Origin: Sphingomonas echinoides ATCC 14820
GTDB lineage: Bacteria > Pseudomonadota > Alphaproteobacteria > Sphingomonadales > Sphingomonadaceae
Assembly (NCBI RefSeq): GCF_000241465.1
Contig: NZ_JH584235.1
Coordinates: 261,385-323,643 of the forward strand
Reading direction: 5' to 3'
Length of the DNA: 62,259 nt
Shown here: one piece after another, positions 10,469-18,958 of the stretch
Layout of the letters: the number at the start of each line of letters is the position of its first letter
How positions within the stretch are numbered: position 1 is the stretch's first letter
Translations under genes and position numbers: made by a program
The notes under the pieces: model-generated
The model's database searches: none
What the model saw: the letters and a program-made list of their open reading frames with translations, nothing else
Told to the model about the DNA's origin: nothing

Positions 10469-10745
10469 GGGATGTGGCGAGCGCTTCGAGCCGTTCGGCG
10501 ATGCGGATGAGCAGGACCTCGTCCTGGATCTTGGCCGGGCGACGTTCCGCCTCATCGAGCGCGTCTGCCAGCATCAGGGCGACGAACAGCATCGTGCGTT
10601 CGCCATTCATTCCGCCCGAGGCGCGCGCTGCGGTGGCCCATTTCGCGTCCAGCAACGCGCCGAGACGAAGCAATTGATCTTCCTGGCCGTCGGGACAGGC
10701 CACGGTATGGCGACGGTCGCCGATCGTCAGCGTAACGTCGCCCAT
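10458..10745 (-). CDS. zapA: Cell division protein ZapA
   Basis: A 95-residue protein matching ZapA in length and layout: an N-terminal beta-rich segment (VTLTIGDRRHTVACPDGQE, residues 4-22) followed by long helices (LLRLGALLDAKW ... LFVALMLADALDEAERR ... AERLEALATSLEQ) that form the tetrameric coiled coil. It bundles FtsZ filaments at the division ring. ATG 10745 overlaps the upstream TGA (TGATG); GTG 10748 is the alternative. It is followed directly by 6S RNA, whose -35 box is in its 3' end. Confidence 0.88.
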   Translation of the reverse strand: MGDVTLTIGDRRHTVACPDGQEDQLLRLGALLDAKWATAARASGGMNGERTMLFVALMLADALDEAERRPAKIQDEVLLIRIAERLEALATSLEQ

Positions 10746-10930
10746 CACTCGCCCTCGCGCTGCAGGATGGCGTCGAGCGCGGCGATGGCTTCCGCCATGC
10801 GGGTGCGCAGCGTTTCATGGCGGCGTGCCAATACTTGGCTGTGGGTTATCCGCGCTTGGGCTGCGGCGTCGATACGAGCGAGGGCACGGTCGATCCGGTC
10901 GAGCGCGGCAGGATAAGGGACGTCTGCCAT
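10745..10930 (-). CDS. Small coiled-coil protein upstream of zapA
   Basis: A 61-residue protein (MADVPYPAALDRIDRALARI...) that is almost entirely helical, with heptad-like spacing of Ala/Leu/Ile and many Arg/Glu. It has no membrane segment or signal peptide. It runs into zapA with a TGATG overlap, so the pair is co-translated. No known family is recognised. Position and the coiled-coil character suggest a division-related accessory protein, which is inference only. The ATG at 10930 is preferred over GTG 10936. Confidence 0.65.
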   Translation of the reverse strand: MADVPYPAALDRIDRALARIDAAAQARITHSQVLARRHETLRTRMAEAIAALDAILQREGE

Positions 10931-11128
10931 CCTCACGAGATAGCATGGCGCGAGGCGGGGACAAGGCGCATTTGTGACGAGTTCGTGTCATCCGTTCGGA
11001 TTGCACGATGAAGGGCGATGAAGAGGGCGGGCGGTTGACGCGCCCGCCTGTCGCCCGCAAAGACGCGCGCATTCGAAGGACTCGGTGGCGCGCTGCTACA
11101 GGGTCAGCCGCTTGAAGGAGCCAGCATT

Positions 11129-12139
11129 ATGACGATCAAGGTAGCGATCAACGGTTTCGGGCGCATCGGCCGCCTGGTCGCGCGCGCGATTCTCGAGCGG
11201 GGCGATAGCGGCCTCGAGCTGGTTACGATCAACGATCTGGCCGATGCCAAGTCCAACGCCTGGCTGTTCAGCCGCGACTCGGTGCATGGCAAATATCCGG
11301 GTGAAGTATCGGCCGAGGGCAATGACCTGGTCGTCGACGGCAAGCGCATTCGCGTCACCGCCGAGCGCGACCCCGCCAATCTGCCGCATGCCGAGCAGGG
11401 CATCGACATCGTGCTGGAATGCACCGGCTTCTTCACCGATCGCGCGAGCTGCCAGAAGCATCTCGATGCCGGTGCCAAGAAAGTGCTGATCTCGGCCCCC
11501 GGCAAGGGCGTCGATCTCACGGTCGTTTACGGCGTCAACCATGACAAGCTGACCGCCGAGCATACGATCGTCTCGAACGCGTCGTGCACCACCAACTGCC
11601 TGGCCCCCGTCGCCAAGGTGCTGAACGATGCGCTGGGCATCGAGCGCGGTCTGATGACGACCGTCCACGCCTACACCAACGACCAGAAGATCCTCGACCA
11701 GATCCACCCCGATCTGCGTCGCGCGCGCGCCGCCGCGATGTCGATGATCCCGACCACCACCGGTGCTGCCCGCGCGGTCGGCGAAGTGCTGCCGGAGCTG
11801 AAGGGCAAGCTTGATGGCTCGGCGATCCGCGTTCCGGTTCCCGATGGCAGCCTGATCGACCTGACCTTCATGCCGTCGCGCGAGACGACCAAGGATGAGG
11901 TCAACGCGATCCTGAAGGCCGCGTCGGAAGACGGCCCGCTGAAGGGCGTGCTGGTCTTCTCGGACGAGCCGCTGGTCTCGGCCGACATCGTTCACACGCC
12001 TGCTTCGTCGACGGTCGACAGCCTGGAGACCGCCGTGATGGACGGCAAGCTGGTGCGCGTCGTCAGCTGGTATGACAATGAATGGGGCTTCTCCAACCGC
12101 ATGGTCGACACTGCGGCGGCAATGGGCAAGTTCCTCTAA
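11129..12139 (+). CDS. gap: Type I glyceraldehyde-3-phosphate dehydrogenase
   Basis: A 336-residue glycolytic enzyme that oxidises and phosphorylates glyceraldehyde 3-phosphate to 1,3-bisphosphoglycerate. Seen: the NAD-binding [13 protein letters not shown] at the N-terminus, aspartate 36 typical of NAD preference, the active site [12 protein letters not shown] with Cys153, the phosphate region [16 protein letters not shown], and the C-terminal [21 protein letters not shown] lies about 8 bases before the ATG. A weak promoter candidate (TTGACG at 11035) sits in the 192-base gap upstream. Its TAA overlaps the next ATG (TAATG), starting the gap-MOSC-pgk unit. Confidence 0.97.
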   Translation: MTIKVAINGFGRIGRLVARAILERGDSGLELVTINDLADAKSNAWLFSRDSVHGKYPGEVSAEGNDLVVDGKRIRVTAERDPANLPHAEQGIDIVLECTGFFTDRASCQKHLDAGAKKVLISAPGKGVDLTVVYGVNHDKLTAEHTIVSNASCTTNCLAPVAKVLNDALGIERGLMTTVHAYTNDQKILDQIHPDLRRARAAAMSMIPTTTGAARAVGEVLPELKGKLDGSAIRVPVPDGSLIDLTFMPSRETTKDEVNAILKAASEDGPLKGVLVFSDEPLVSADIVHTPASSTVDSLETAVMDGKLVRVVSWYDNEWGFSNRMVDTAAAMGKFL

Positions 12140-12597
12140 TGGGGGTTCTGGCGGGCATCGCCCGCCATGGCCGCCCGAAAGGTCCGATGGAGACGCTCGC
12201 CCAGGTCGACGTGACACTGGAGGGCGGGCTCCACGGCGATTTTCGCGGGGTGATCAAACCCGGTGGCAGGGGAAGGCGGCAAGTCACGCTGCTGGAGCGC
12301 GGTGATTGGGAGGCGGCGATGGCCGAGGTCGGCCACAGTCTGCCCTGGTTCGAACGCCGTGCGAACTTGCTGGTCGAAGGGCTTGATCTGCCGCAAATTG
12401 CGGGCACGCGGCTGCTGATCGGCGAGACGGTGACCTTGATGATCACGCGCGAAACCGATCCGTGCGAGCGGATGGAAGCCCTGGCGCCGGGATTGAAGGC
12501 AGCGTTGCTGCCCTATTGGCGCGGCGGAGCGTGCGCGCGGGTTCAGGTCGGCGGGACGATCCGCGTCGGCGATACGATTATGGTTCTTGAGGAGTGA
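12139..12597 (+). CDS. MOSC domain-containing protein
   Basis: A 152-residue protein with the features of a lone MOSC (molybdenum cofactor sulfurase C-terminal) domain: an N-terminal [12 protein letters not shown] segment, a central [16 protein letters not shown] strand region, [21 protein letters not shown] containing a conserved-type cysteine, and C-terminal [22 protein letters not shown] domains are thought to carry sulfur on a cysteine or to bind Mo-cofactor ligands. ATG 12139 overlaps the gap stop codon; pgk starts 5 bases after its own stop. Why it is wedged in a glycolytic operon is unknown. An in-frame start at 12082 inside gap is rejected. Confidence 0.85.
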   Translation: MGVLAGIARHGRPKGPMETLAQVDVTLEGGLHGDFRGVIKPGGRGRRQVTLLERGDWEAAMAEVGHSLPWFERRANLLVEGLDLPQIAGTRLLIGETVTLMITRETDPCERMEALAPGLKAALLPYWRGGACARVQVGGTIRVGDTIMVLEE

Positions 12598-12602
12598 TAG
12601 CG

Positions 12603-13922
12603 ATGACCCGGGCCTTCAAGACGTTAGACGATATGGGCGACGTGCACGGCAAGCGTGTGCTGGTGCGCGAAGATCTGAACGTGCCGATGCACGATGGCGC
12701 GGTGAGCGACGATACGCGGTTGCGCGCCACGGTCCCGACCGTCACGGAACTCGCCGACAAGGGCGCAATCGTGCTGATCCTGGCGCATTTCGGGCGGCCA
12801 AAGGGCGTTCCCTCCGCTGAGCTTTCGCTGAAGCAACTGGTTGGCCCTTATGCGGTCGTGCTGGGGCGGCCGGTGACCTATGTCGACTGGGAAGGCGATG
12901 CGGCGGCAGTGGCGGCGTTGCAGCCCGGCGACATCGCCGTGCTGGAAAATACGCGCTTCTTTGGCGGCGAGGAAAAGAACGATCCGGCGGTGGTCGAGCG
13001 CTTTGCGGCGCTGGGCGACCTGTATGTGAACGATGCCTTTTCGGCGGCGCACCGCGCCCACGCCTCGACCGAGGGGCTGGCGCACACGCTGCCGGCTTTT
13101 GCGGGCCGGGCGATGGAGGCCGAACTCGACGCGCTCGACAAGGCGCTGGGCAATCCTGAGCATCCGGTGGCCGCCGTCGTCGGCGGGGCCAAGGTTTCGA
13201 CCAAGCTCGATGTGCTGAAGCATCTGGTCACCAAGGTCGATCACCTCATCATCGGTGGCGGGATGGCCAACACCTTCCTTGCGGCGCGCGGGGTCGATGT
13301 CGGCAAGTCGCTGTGCGAGCATGACTTGACCGGAACCGCCGAGGAAATCTTCGAAGCCGCAGACAGCGCCAACTGCACGATCCATTTGCCCTATGATGTG
13401 GTGGTGGCGAAGGAATTCCGCGCCAACCCGCCGGTCCGCACCGTTAATGTGCATGAAGTCGCCGCGGACGAGATGATCCTCGACATCGGGCCGGCGGCGA
13501 CCGAGGCACTGGCCGATGTGCTCAAGAATTGCCGGACTTTGGTGTGGAACGGTCCGCTTGGCGCGTTTGAGACGCCGCCGTTCGACACGGCCACGGTGGC
13601 GCTGGCAAAGACCGCTGCTGCATTGACCAAGAGCGGATCGCTCGTGTCGGTGGCGGGCGGTGGCGACACCGTTGCTGCGCTTAATCAGGCGGGCGTGGCC
13701 GACGACTTCACCTTCGTGTCGACCGCCGGTGGCGCGTTCCTGGAATGGATGGAAGGCAAGGACCTTCCCGGGGTCGCCGCGCTCTCTCGCGCGGGTGATC
13801 AGCTTTGCGGGGCCGGCGGTGCCGGTTCCCGCAACAGCGGGACGAGTTCGGCGTTGAGCGAATCGAGATCGAACGCCGCCGCCTTGGCGTACCGGACATG
13901 GCCCGAGCGATCGATGATATAG
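12603..13922 (+). CDS. pgk: Phosphoglycerate kinase with C-terminal read-through extension
   Basis: Transfers phosphate from 1,3-bisphosphoglycerate to ADP. Both domains are intact: [12 protein letters not shown] (substrate site) near residue 20, LAHFGRPKG, the hinge [22 protein letters not shown], and the nucleotide site [17 protein letters not shown], ending with SVAGGGDT and the [19 protein letters not shown] that normally closes the protein. Here the frame runs on for about 43 more residues of Ser/Ala/Gly-rich sequence, giving 439 residues against the usual 395-400 and overlapping the convergent tlpA-like gene by 124 bases. GAGGAG lies before ATG 12603; GTG 12594 is the alternative start. 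Confidence 0.93.
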   Translation: MTRAFKTLDDMGDVHGKRVLVREDLNVPMHDGAVSDDTRLRATVPTVTELADKGAIVLILAHFGRPKGVPSAELSLKQLVGPYAVVLGRPVTYVDWEGDAAAVAALQPGDIAVLENTRFFGGEEKNDPAVVERFAALGDLYVNDAFSAAHRAHASTEGLAHTLPAFAGRAMEAELDALDKALGNPEHPVAAVVGGAKVSTKLDVLKHLVTKVDHLIIGGGMANTFLAARGVDVGKSLCEHDLTGTAEEIFEAADSANCTIHLPYDVVVAKEFRANPPVRTVNVHEVAADEMILDIGPAATEALADVLKNCRTLVWNGPLGAFETPPFDTATVALAKTAAALTKSGSLVSVAGGGDTVAALNQAGVADDFTFVSTAGGAFLEWMEGKDLPGVAALSRAGDQLCGAGGAGSRNSGTSSALSESRSNAAALAYRTWPERSMI

Positions 13923-14314
13923 TTGGTCGGAACCCCGCTCAGGATCGGGTAATTGCCCTTGATCCGGCGTGCCGAGGGCATGTGCATCACCGCAAACAGC
14001 TTCTTCAACTGGAAGAGCGGCAGCGAATCCTCGGTGGCGATGGTGAACACCTTGAGGCCGTGGACCTTTTGCATCTCGTAATAGGTGTCGAGCGTGGGCA
14101 GTTCGCGTTTGCACGGCCCGCACCATGTCGCCCAGAAATTGAGCACGACCACCTGACCGCGCAAAGCCTCCGACGAGACCTTTGTACCATCGATCAGCGT
14201 CAGTTCGAATGGCGGTGCGATGTCGCCGACTTTGGGCGGCCCGCTGCCCCCGAGCAAAGCGATTGCGGCAAGCCCCAGTGCAAGGCGCTGCGATATCTTG
14301 GACAAAGGCAGCAT
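13799..14314 (-). CDS. TlpA/ResA-type periplasmic thioredoxin
   Basis: A 171-residue protein with an N-terminal secretion signal (basic start, then [15 protein letters not shown]) and a thioredoxin fold. The active site is WATWCGPC (about residues 62-69), preceded by [15 protein letters not shown] and followed by the cis-proline loop [12 protein letters not shown]. Such proteins reduce cysteine pairs in the periplasm, for example in cytochrome c maturation, or act as peroxide-linked reductases. GGGGGGAATCCG lies before the ATG. It converges on pgk, whose extended frame overlaps its last 41 codons. No cytochrome-maturation genes are nearby. Confidence 0.85.
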   Translation of the reverse strand: MLPLSKISQRLALGLAAIALLGGSGPPKVGDIAPPFELTLIDGTKVSSEALRGQVVVLNFWATWCGPCKRELPTLDTYYEMQKVHGLKVFTIATEDSLPLFQLKKLFAVMHMPSARRIKGNYPILSGVPTNYIIDRSGHVRYAKAAAFDLDSLNAELVPLLREPAPPAPQS

Positions 14315-14435
14315 CGGATTCCCCCCCGGACAGGAGCGCGAAGGTGACGCGTCGATAACGGTGCGTCAAGCGTTGCCCCAAATGCCGTGCAGGGCTAACA
14401 GCCGCTGCAACAATCATAGGTAATGGGAGCTTCCG

Positions 14436-15344
14436 ATGACGCCACAGGTCAAGGCCATTCTCGACAAATATGAGTCGGACAACCCTGCAACCAAGGCCAA
14501 TCTCGCCCGCATCCTGATGCAGGGGAAGCTCGGCGGCACCGGCAAGCTGGTGATCCTGCCGGTCGACCAGGGTTTCGAACACGGGCCCGCGCGCAGCTTC
14601 GCGGTCAACCCGCCCGCATATGACCCCCATTATCACTATCAGCTCGCGATCGATGCCGGCCTGTCGGCTTATGCCGCGCCGCTTGGCATGTTGGAGGCGG
14701 GAGCCGAGACCTTTGCCGGGCAGATCCCGACGATCCTCAAGGTCAACAGCTCGAACAGCTGGGCGCAGGGTGCCAATCAGGCGTTGACCGGCAGCGTCGA
14801 GGATGCGGTGCGGCTGGGCTGCGCGGCGATCGGCTTTACCATCTATCCCGGTTCGGACGATTTGTTCGACATGATCGGGCAGATCCGCGAATTGTCGGCC
14901 GAGGCCAAGTCGGTCGGCATCGCCACCGTGATCTGGTCCTATCCACGCGGCGGCATCCTGCCCAAATCGGGCGAGCTGGCGCTCGATGTCGGCGCTTATG
15001 CCGCGCACATGGCGGCGTTGCTGGGCGCGCACATCATCAAGGTGAAGCTGCCGAGCGACCATATCGAGCAGAAAGAAGCCAAGCCGATGTATGAGGGCAC
15101 CGACTGGTCGAAGCAGTCGGATCGCGTCCGCCATGTCGTGCAAGCGAGCTTTGCCGGACGGCGGATCGTGGTGTTCTCGGGCGGCGCGGCCAAGGGCGCT
15201 GATGCGGTCTATCAGGACGCGCGCGACATTCGCGATGGTGGTGGCAACGGCTCGATCATCGGCCGCAACACCTTCCAGCGCCCGCGCGCCGAGGCGCTTG
15301 AGATGCTGGCCAAGATCATCGCGATCTACAAAAACGAGGAGTAA
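14436..15344 (+). CDS. Class I fructose-bisphosphate aldolase (archaeal-type, FbaB/DhnA family)
   Basis: A 302-residue glycolytic aldolase cleaving fructose 1,6-bisphosphate to dihydroxyacetone phosphate and glyceraldehyde 3-phosphate. It belongs to the metal-free, Schiff-base-forming DhnA type, not the common class II enzyme. Seen: LVILPVDQGFEHGP (residues 35-48), IPTILKVNSSNSW, IGFTIYPGSDD, the lysine-bearing strand AHIIKVKLPSD that carries the Schiff-base lysine, VFSGGAAKG, and the phosphate site GSIIGRNTFQRP. It follows gap and pgk on the same strand, separated only by the opposite-strand tlpA gene. A GGGAGC ribosome site precedes the ATG. Confidence 0.92.
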   Translation: MTPQVKAILDKYESDNPATKANLARILMQGKLGGTGKLVILPVDQGFEHGPARSFAVNPPAYDPHYHYQLAIDAGLSAYAAPLGMLEAGAETFAGQIPTILKVNSSNSWAQGANQALTGSVEDAVRLGCAAIGFTIYPGSDDLFDMIGQIRELSAEAKSVGIATVIWSYPRGGILPKSGELALDVGAYAAHMAALLGAHIIKVKLPSDHIEQKEAKPMYEGTDWSKQSDRVRHVVQASFAGRRIVVFSGGAAKGADAVYQDARDIRDGGGNGSIIGRNTFQRPRAEALEMLAKIIAIYKNEE

Positions 15345-15349
15345 GCCGA

Positions 15350-16021
15350 ATGTCGGGGGCGGCGTGGGATGCGGTCGATGGCTATATCGTCGACCATTTG
15401 CTGGGTGATGATGCGGTGCTGGACGCAGCCCTCGCCGCCAACGCCGCCGCCGGACTGCCGCAGATCGATGTGTCGCCCGCACAGGGCAAGATGCTGCATC
15501 TGTTCGCGCGGATGGTAGGCGCACGCCGCATTTTGGAGATCGGCACGCTGGGCGGCTATTCGACGATCTGGCTGGCGCGCGCGTTACCCGAAGGCGGACG
15601 CGTGGTGACGCTGGAGATCGATCCGCACCATGCGGCGGTCGCGGGCGACAACATTGCACGGGCTGGCCTTGGCGACCGTGTCGAGATCCGCGTCGGTGCG
15701 GCGCTGCAATCGCTTGAGGCGATGATCGCGCAGGGCGAGGCGCCCTTCGACCTGGTGTTTGTCGATGCCGACAAGGAAAATTGTGTTCCCTATGTCCGCG
15801 CGGCGATGGCGCTTGCGCGACCGGGCACGACGATTGTCGTCGATAATGTGGTGCGCGAGGGCGAGGTGCTCGATCCGGCAAGCACCGATTCGCGCGTTCA
15901 CGGAGTCCGCGCGCTGTTCGACATGATCGCAAGCGAGCCACGCTTGAGCGCCACCGCTGTGCAGACCGTTGGCGCGAAGAAGTGGGATGGTTTCGTGCTG
16001 GCCGTGGTGGAAACGATCTGA
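15350..16021 (+). CDS. SAM-dependent O-methyltransferase
   Basis: A 223-residue class I methyltransferase of the catechol/caffeoyl-CoA O-methyltransferase family (Methyltransf_3). Motif I is ILEIGTLGGYST (about residues 62-73), followed by VVTLEIDPHHAAVAGDNI (acidic SAM-ribose residue), the metal-binding strand FDLVFVDADKENCVPYV and VVDNVVREGEV. The aspartates and asparagine fit divalent-metal-dependent catechol-type methylation. It starts 5 bases after the aldolase stop, so it is co-transcribed with it. The natural substrate is unknown. Confidence 0.88.
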   Translation: MSGAAWDAVDGYIVDHLLGDDAVLDAALAANAAAGLPQIDVSPAQGKMLHLFARMVGARRILEIGTLGGYSTIWLARALPEGGRVVTLEIDPHHAAVAGDNIARAGLGDRVEIRVGAALQSLEAMIAQGEAPFDLVFVDADKENCVPYVRAAMALARPGTTIVVDNVVREGEVLDPASTDSRVHGVRALFDMIASEPRLSATAVQTVGAKKWDGFVLAVVETI

Positions 16022-16026
16022 GCGCG

Positions 16027-16515
16027 ATGCGCCAAGAGTTCGCCTATCATCGCAGCCTCGGCCCGATGATCGGCGTCCTTCTCGGGATTGCCATTGTCGA
16101 GATGTGCGTGGTCCATCTGGTGGTGGGCACCCTGTTCGGCTGGGCGGTTGCGCTCGGTGTCGGCGTGCTTGACCTGTCACTGGTGCTTGGCCTGATCCTG
16201 GTGCTGCGCTCGCTCCGGCGGTTGCCGGTGACGCTGACGGGGGGCGTGCTGACGATGCGGGCTGGCGTGCTGAAGTCGGTCACCGTCCCAACGCGCCAGA
16301 TTGCGGGTTTGCGCGCGACGTGGGACGCCGCGGCGCTCAAGGAATCCGGCGTGCTGAACCTTGCTTTGGCGAGTTGGCCGAGCGTCGTGGTCGATCTTCA
16401 CCCGCCTGTTCTTACGCGGCGCGGCAAACCGATCCACGCGATCGCGCACAAGCTTGACGATCCCGCCGCTTTCCATGCCGCGATCGCCGCGCTATCGCGC
16501 GACCATGGACATTGA
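16027..16515 (+). CDS. Two-helix membrane protein, function unknown
   Basis: A 162-residue protein. Two adjacent hydrophobic helices (about residues 14-34 and 40-62) are followed by a soluble, beta-rich domain (VTLTGGVLTMRAGVLKSVTVPTRQIAGL) that resembles the membrane-proximal PH-like domains of small bacterial membrane proteins. No enzymatic motif is visible. It starts 5 bases after the methyltransferase stop and overlaps the thiE-like gene by 11 bases. It is not assigned to a named family here; the PH-like reading is tentative. Confidence 0.7.
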   Translation: MRQEFAYHRSLGPMIGVLLGIAIVEMCVVHLVVGTLFGWAVALGVGVLDLSLVLGLILVLRSLRRLPVTLTGGVLTMRAGVLKSVTVPTRQIAGLRATWDAAALKESGVLNLALASWPSVVVDLHPPVLTRRGKPIHAIAHKLDDPAAFHAAIAALSRDHGH

Positions 16516-17188
16516 AGACCCGCTAGGCCCGCTCGACCCCGATTTCGCGGTGCAATTCCAGCGCGACGACCGTCGCCCGCGCTGCCAGCTCTATCTGGTG
16601 TCGCCGCTCGACGTGGGCGGCGGCTTTCCCGATCGCCTGAAGCGCGCGCTGAGCGCTGGCCCGGTCGCGGCCTTTCAGTTTCGCGTGAAAGACATCGATC
16701 AGCATAGCGCGGCAGCCCTTGCCGAGCCGTTGCAGCGCATTTGCGCCGCTGCCGACGTCGCCTTCATCGTCAATGACAGCATATCGCTCGCCAAGCGGCT
16801 GGGGGCTGACGGCGTCCATCTGGGGCAGGGTGACGGGGACCCGCGCGAGGCGCGCGCGCAGCTTGGACCGGCGGCGCAAATCGGCGTGACCTGCCACGAC
16901 AGCCGCCACCTCGCGATGGAAGCGGGTGAGGCGGGGGCCGACTATGTCGCGTTCGGGGCGTTTTATCCGACCACGACCAAGACGACCGAGCATGTCGCCG
17001 ATCCGGTGTTGCTGAGCTGGTGGTCGACGGTGTTCGAGATTCCGTGCGTCGCGATCGGCGGGATCACGCCGGTCAATGCGCCGCCGTTGATCCGCGCCGG
17101 GGCCGATTTCCTCGCGGTGTCGGGCGCGGTGTGGGGCGGGGACGAGGCGGCTGCCGTGCGCGCGTTCGAGGCCGTGCTCGCCGCCTGA
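16505..17188 (+). CDS. thiE: Thiamine phosphate synthase (ThiE)
   Basis: A 227-residue TIM-barrel enzyme joining hydroxymethylpyrimidine-PP and thiazole phosphate to thiamine phosphate. Seen: QLYLVSPL (first strand), AFQFRVKD (substrate lysine region), FIVNDSISLAKRLGADGVHLGQGD, GVTCHDSRH, DYVAFGAFYPTTTK and CVAIGGITPVNAPPLIRAGADFLAVSGAVW, the last being the phosphate-binding end. The N-terminal 22 residues are extra compared with short ThiE proteins. The ATG at 16505 overlaps the preceding gene. A thiS-thiG fusion at 50179 supplies the thiazole half of the same pathway. No TPP riboswitch was recognised before either. Confidence 0.88.
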   Translation: MDIEDPLGPLDPDFAVQFQRDDRRPRCQLYLVSPLDVGGGFPDRLKRALSAGPVAAFQFRVKDIDQHSAAALAEPLQRICAAADVAFIVNDSISLAKRLGADGVHLGQGDGDPREARAQLGPAAQIGVTCHDSRHLAMEAGEAGADYVAFGAFYPTTTKTTEHVADPVLLSWWSTVFEIPCVAIGGITPVNAPPLIRAGADFLAVSGAVWGGDEAAAVRAFEAVLAA

Positions 17189-17195
17189 TGGAGTT

Positions 17196-18275
17196 TCAGT
17201 AGGTATTCCGCCCGGCGCGAATTTCGGCCTTGGCGGTGAACAGCTTGCGCGCGGCGGTGCCGGCATCGCGGACCAGAACCATCACTTCGTCCTCGACCTG
17301 GATTTTCTCGTCCGGCGAGGGCCGCAGGATTGTGGCACCGCCGCGCTTGATCTGGACGATGAAGAAGGCTCCGGCCGCCTGACGTTCCGCCTCGCCGACG
17401 GTCAGCGCGCACATTGCCGAACCCGCCCGCGCCGATACGATTTCCAGATCCAGCCCCATTTCGCCAAGTTCGCCGCGCGCCCGCTTGAGCGCCGCGTCCG
17501 ACCCGAGATCGGCGCTTTTCGGGAACAGCACCATGCGCGCAATGCGTTCGGCCCCGATATGCGTGGGTAGCACGACATGGTCCGCCCCGGCCCGGCGCAA
17601 CTTGCGTTCGGTGGTCGGTGCCTCGCCGCGCGCGATGATTTCGAGCGTCGGGTTGAGATTGCGCGCGCTGAGCGTGATGAACACGTTCGCCGCATCGTCG
17701 GGCAGAACCGTTGCCAGCACGTGCGCTCGGTCGATCCCGGCGGCGAACAGGATCTCTTCCTCGGTCGCGTCGCCGCCGATGCACAAATGTCCTGCCGCTT
17801 CGATTTCGGCCAGACGATCGGCGCTGCGTTCGATCACGACCAGCGGCATGTTCGCCTCGGCAAGGTCGCGTGCCAGCATCGTCCCGATGCGTCCGAAGCC
17901 GCAAATCACGACATGGCCGGACAATTTGTCGATTCGCGCGCGCATACGGTTGGCTCCCAGGATCTGGCGTAGTTGCAGGACGGTGAAAAACTGGACGAGC
18001 GCGCCGGTTAACAGGATCATGCCGGTGCAGCCGAACACGATCGTCGCGATCGTGATGGTGTGCAAATAGCCGGTGTCGATCGGCCTGACTTCGTCATACC
18101 CGACCGAGAAGACCGTCAGCAGCACCATGTACGACGCGTCGACGAAGCTCCACCCCGCCGCCATATAGCCGAGCGTCGCCAGGACGATGACGAGCCCGAC
18201 ATAGCCGAGAATCGTGATCAGATTTCGGGCGGGGGAGCCGAGGACGGCTTCAGCGTCGGCTAGGATCTTGCGCAC
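17196..18275 (-). CDS. Potassium-channel family protein with RCK (TrkA-N/TrkA-C) domains and an atypical filter
   Basis: A 359-residue protein. Helix (about 19-40), pore loop (47-64) and a second helix (70-102) form a two-transmembrane ion-channel pore. A TrkA-N/RCK Rossmann domain follows (HVVICGFGRIGTMLARDL, residues 121-138, with acidic E149), then a TrkA-C domain in the last 80 residues (ILRPSPDEKIQVEDEVMVLV). The selectivity filter reads SVGYDE (57-62) where TVGYGD or TVGYGE is usual, so the second filter glycine is aspartate. It is convergent with thiE. Likely role: ligand-gated K+ or related cation flux; ion preference is open because of the filter. Confidence 0.85.
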   Translation of the reverse strand: MRKILADAEAVLGSPARNLITILGYVGLVIVLATLGYMAAGWSFVDASYMVLLTVFSVGYDEVRPIDTGYLHTITIATIVFGCTGMILLTGALVQFFTVLQLRQILGANRMRARIDKLSGHVVICGFGRIGTMLARDLAEANMPLVVIERSADRLAEIEAAGHLCIGGDATEEEILFAAGIDRAHVLATVLPDDAANVFITLSARNLNPTLEIIARGEAPTTERKLRRAGADHVVLPTHIGAERIARMVLFPKSADLGSDAALKRARGELGEMGLDLEIVSARAGSAMCALTVGEAERQAAGAFFIVQIKRGGATILRPSPDEKIQVEDEVMVLVRDAGTAARKLFTAKAEIRAGRNTY

Positions 18276-18334
18276 GGGCCGGGACTGTTGCCCAGCGGGA
18301 CAGGCAAGTCCAGTGGGCGATTAACGGCTCACGG

Positions 18335-18874
18335 TTACCAGTGCCGCACGCGCCCGGTATCGACATGGACGAAGCCGTCGCGCGGATAATAGCCGACACC
18401 GCCGCCGCCCAGGGCAAGGGCCGCGCCATGCAGCCGGTCGAGCGTCACGCCGGGCACCATGATGTCGGTCGCCTTGCCCAGCATGTGCTGGCTCTGGCTG
18501 GCGACGCCGGTATGTTCGCCGCCCTTGGCGCGGAGCGCGGCATTGGTCGCGGGGGAGCGATAGCCCGAGATCAGATTGATCTTGCTGCTGCCGCTCAGCT
18601 CCAATTTGTCGCGCAACTGCACCAGCAAGGCGAGCAAGCGGCGGTCCATCACCGTCGCTTCGCCCGTGCGCCAGTCGCGCAAGCCATGGTTCAGCTCGGC
18701 CAACCCCTCGGGCAGGAAAGTCCCGTTCCGCGCGAACAGCGCATCGACGGTTTCGTTATTGTGGACGTTGCGAATGGCGAGGCGCCATTCCGTGCCGACC
18801 GCCATCGCCGGAAAAGGAAGCGCAAGCGCCGCACCGCCGACCAGCGCGCCGCCCAGCATCGCGCGTCGGGACAT
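18335..18874 (-). CDS. DUF882 / YcbK-type peptidase, Tat-exported
   Basis: About 179 residues. The N-terminus MSRRAMLGGALVGGAALALPFPAMA is a twin-arginine signal ending in an AxA cleavage site. The mature part has the M15-like metallopeptidase motifs SGYRSPATNAALR, SQHMLGKATDIMV (His and Asp zinc ligands) and GYYPRDGFVHVDTG (His). Relatives (YcbK, DUF882) act on peptidoglycan cross-bridges. ATG 18874 gives the best signal; the frame is open to 18919. It is divergent from the peptidoglycan genes at 18959, so the three form a cell-wall cluster. Confidence 0.82.
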   Translation of the reverse strand: MSRRAMLGGALVGGAALALPFPAMAVGTEWRLAIRNVHNNETVDALFARNGTFLPEGLAELNHGLRDWRTGEATVMDRRLLALLVQLRDKLELSGSSKINLISGYRSPATNAALRAKGGEHTGVASQSQHMLGKATDIMVPGVTLDRLHGAALALGGGGVGYYPRDGFVHVDTGRVRHW

Positions 18875-18958
18875 TATCATCGCTTCAGGCATCGCGCTGG
18901 ACACAAGCCGCCATTCCAATCGTTCGTCTGGTAGCTTACTATGTAGGAGATTGAAGCG

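Noticed and set aside
14345..14368. TGACGC / GCGTCA dyad upstream of the aldolase gene as an operator
   Set aside because: Arms are only 6 bases with a 12-base spacer; too weak to call in a GC-rich background.
12624..15941. A 1105-codon minus-strand open frame across pgk, tlpA and fba
   Set aside because: High-GC shadow: composition is Arg/His/Asp-rich, it lies opposite clear glycolytic genes, and it contains no domain.
16380..16505. TPP riboswitch before thiE
   Set aside because: thiE starts inside the preceding gene; no CUGAGA-type conserved core was seen. None was seen before thiSG either.
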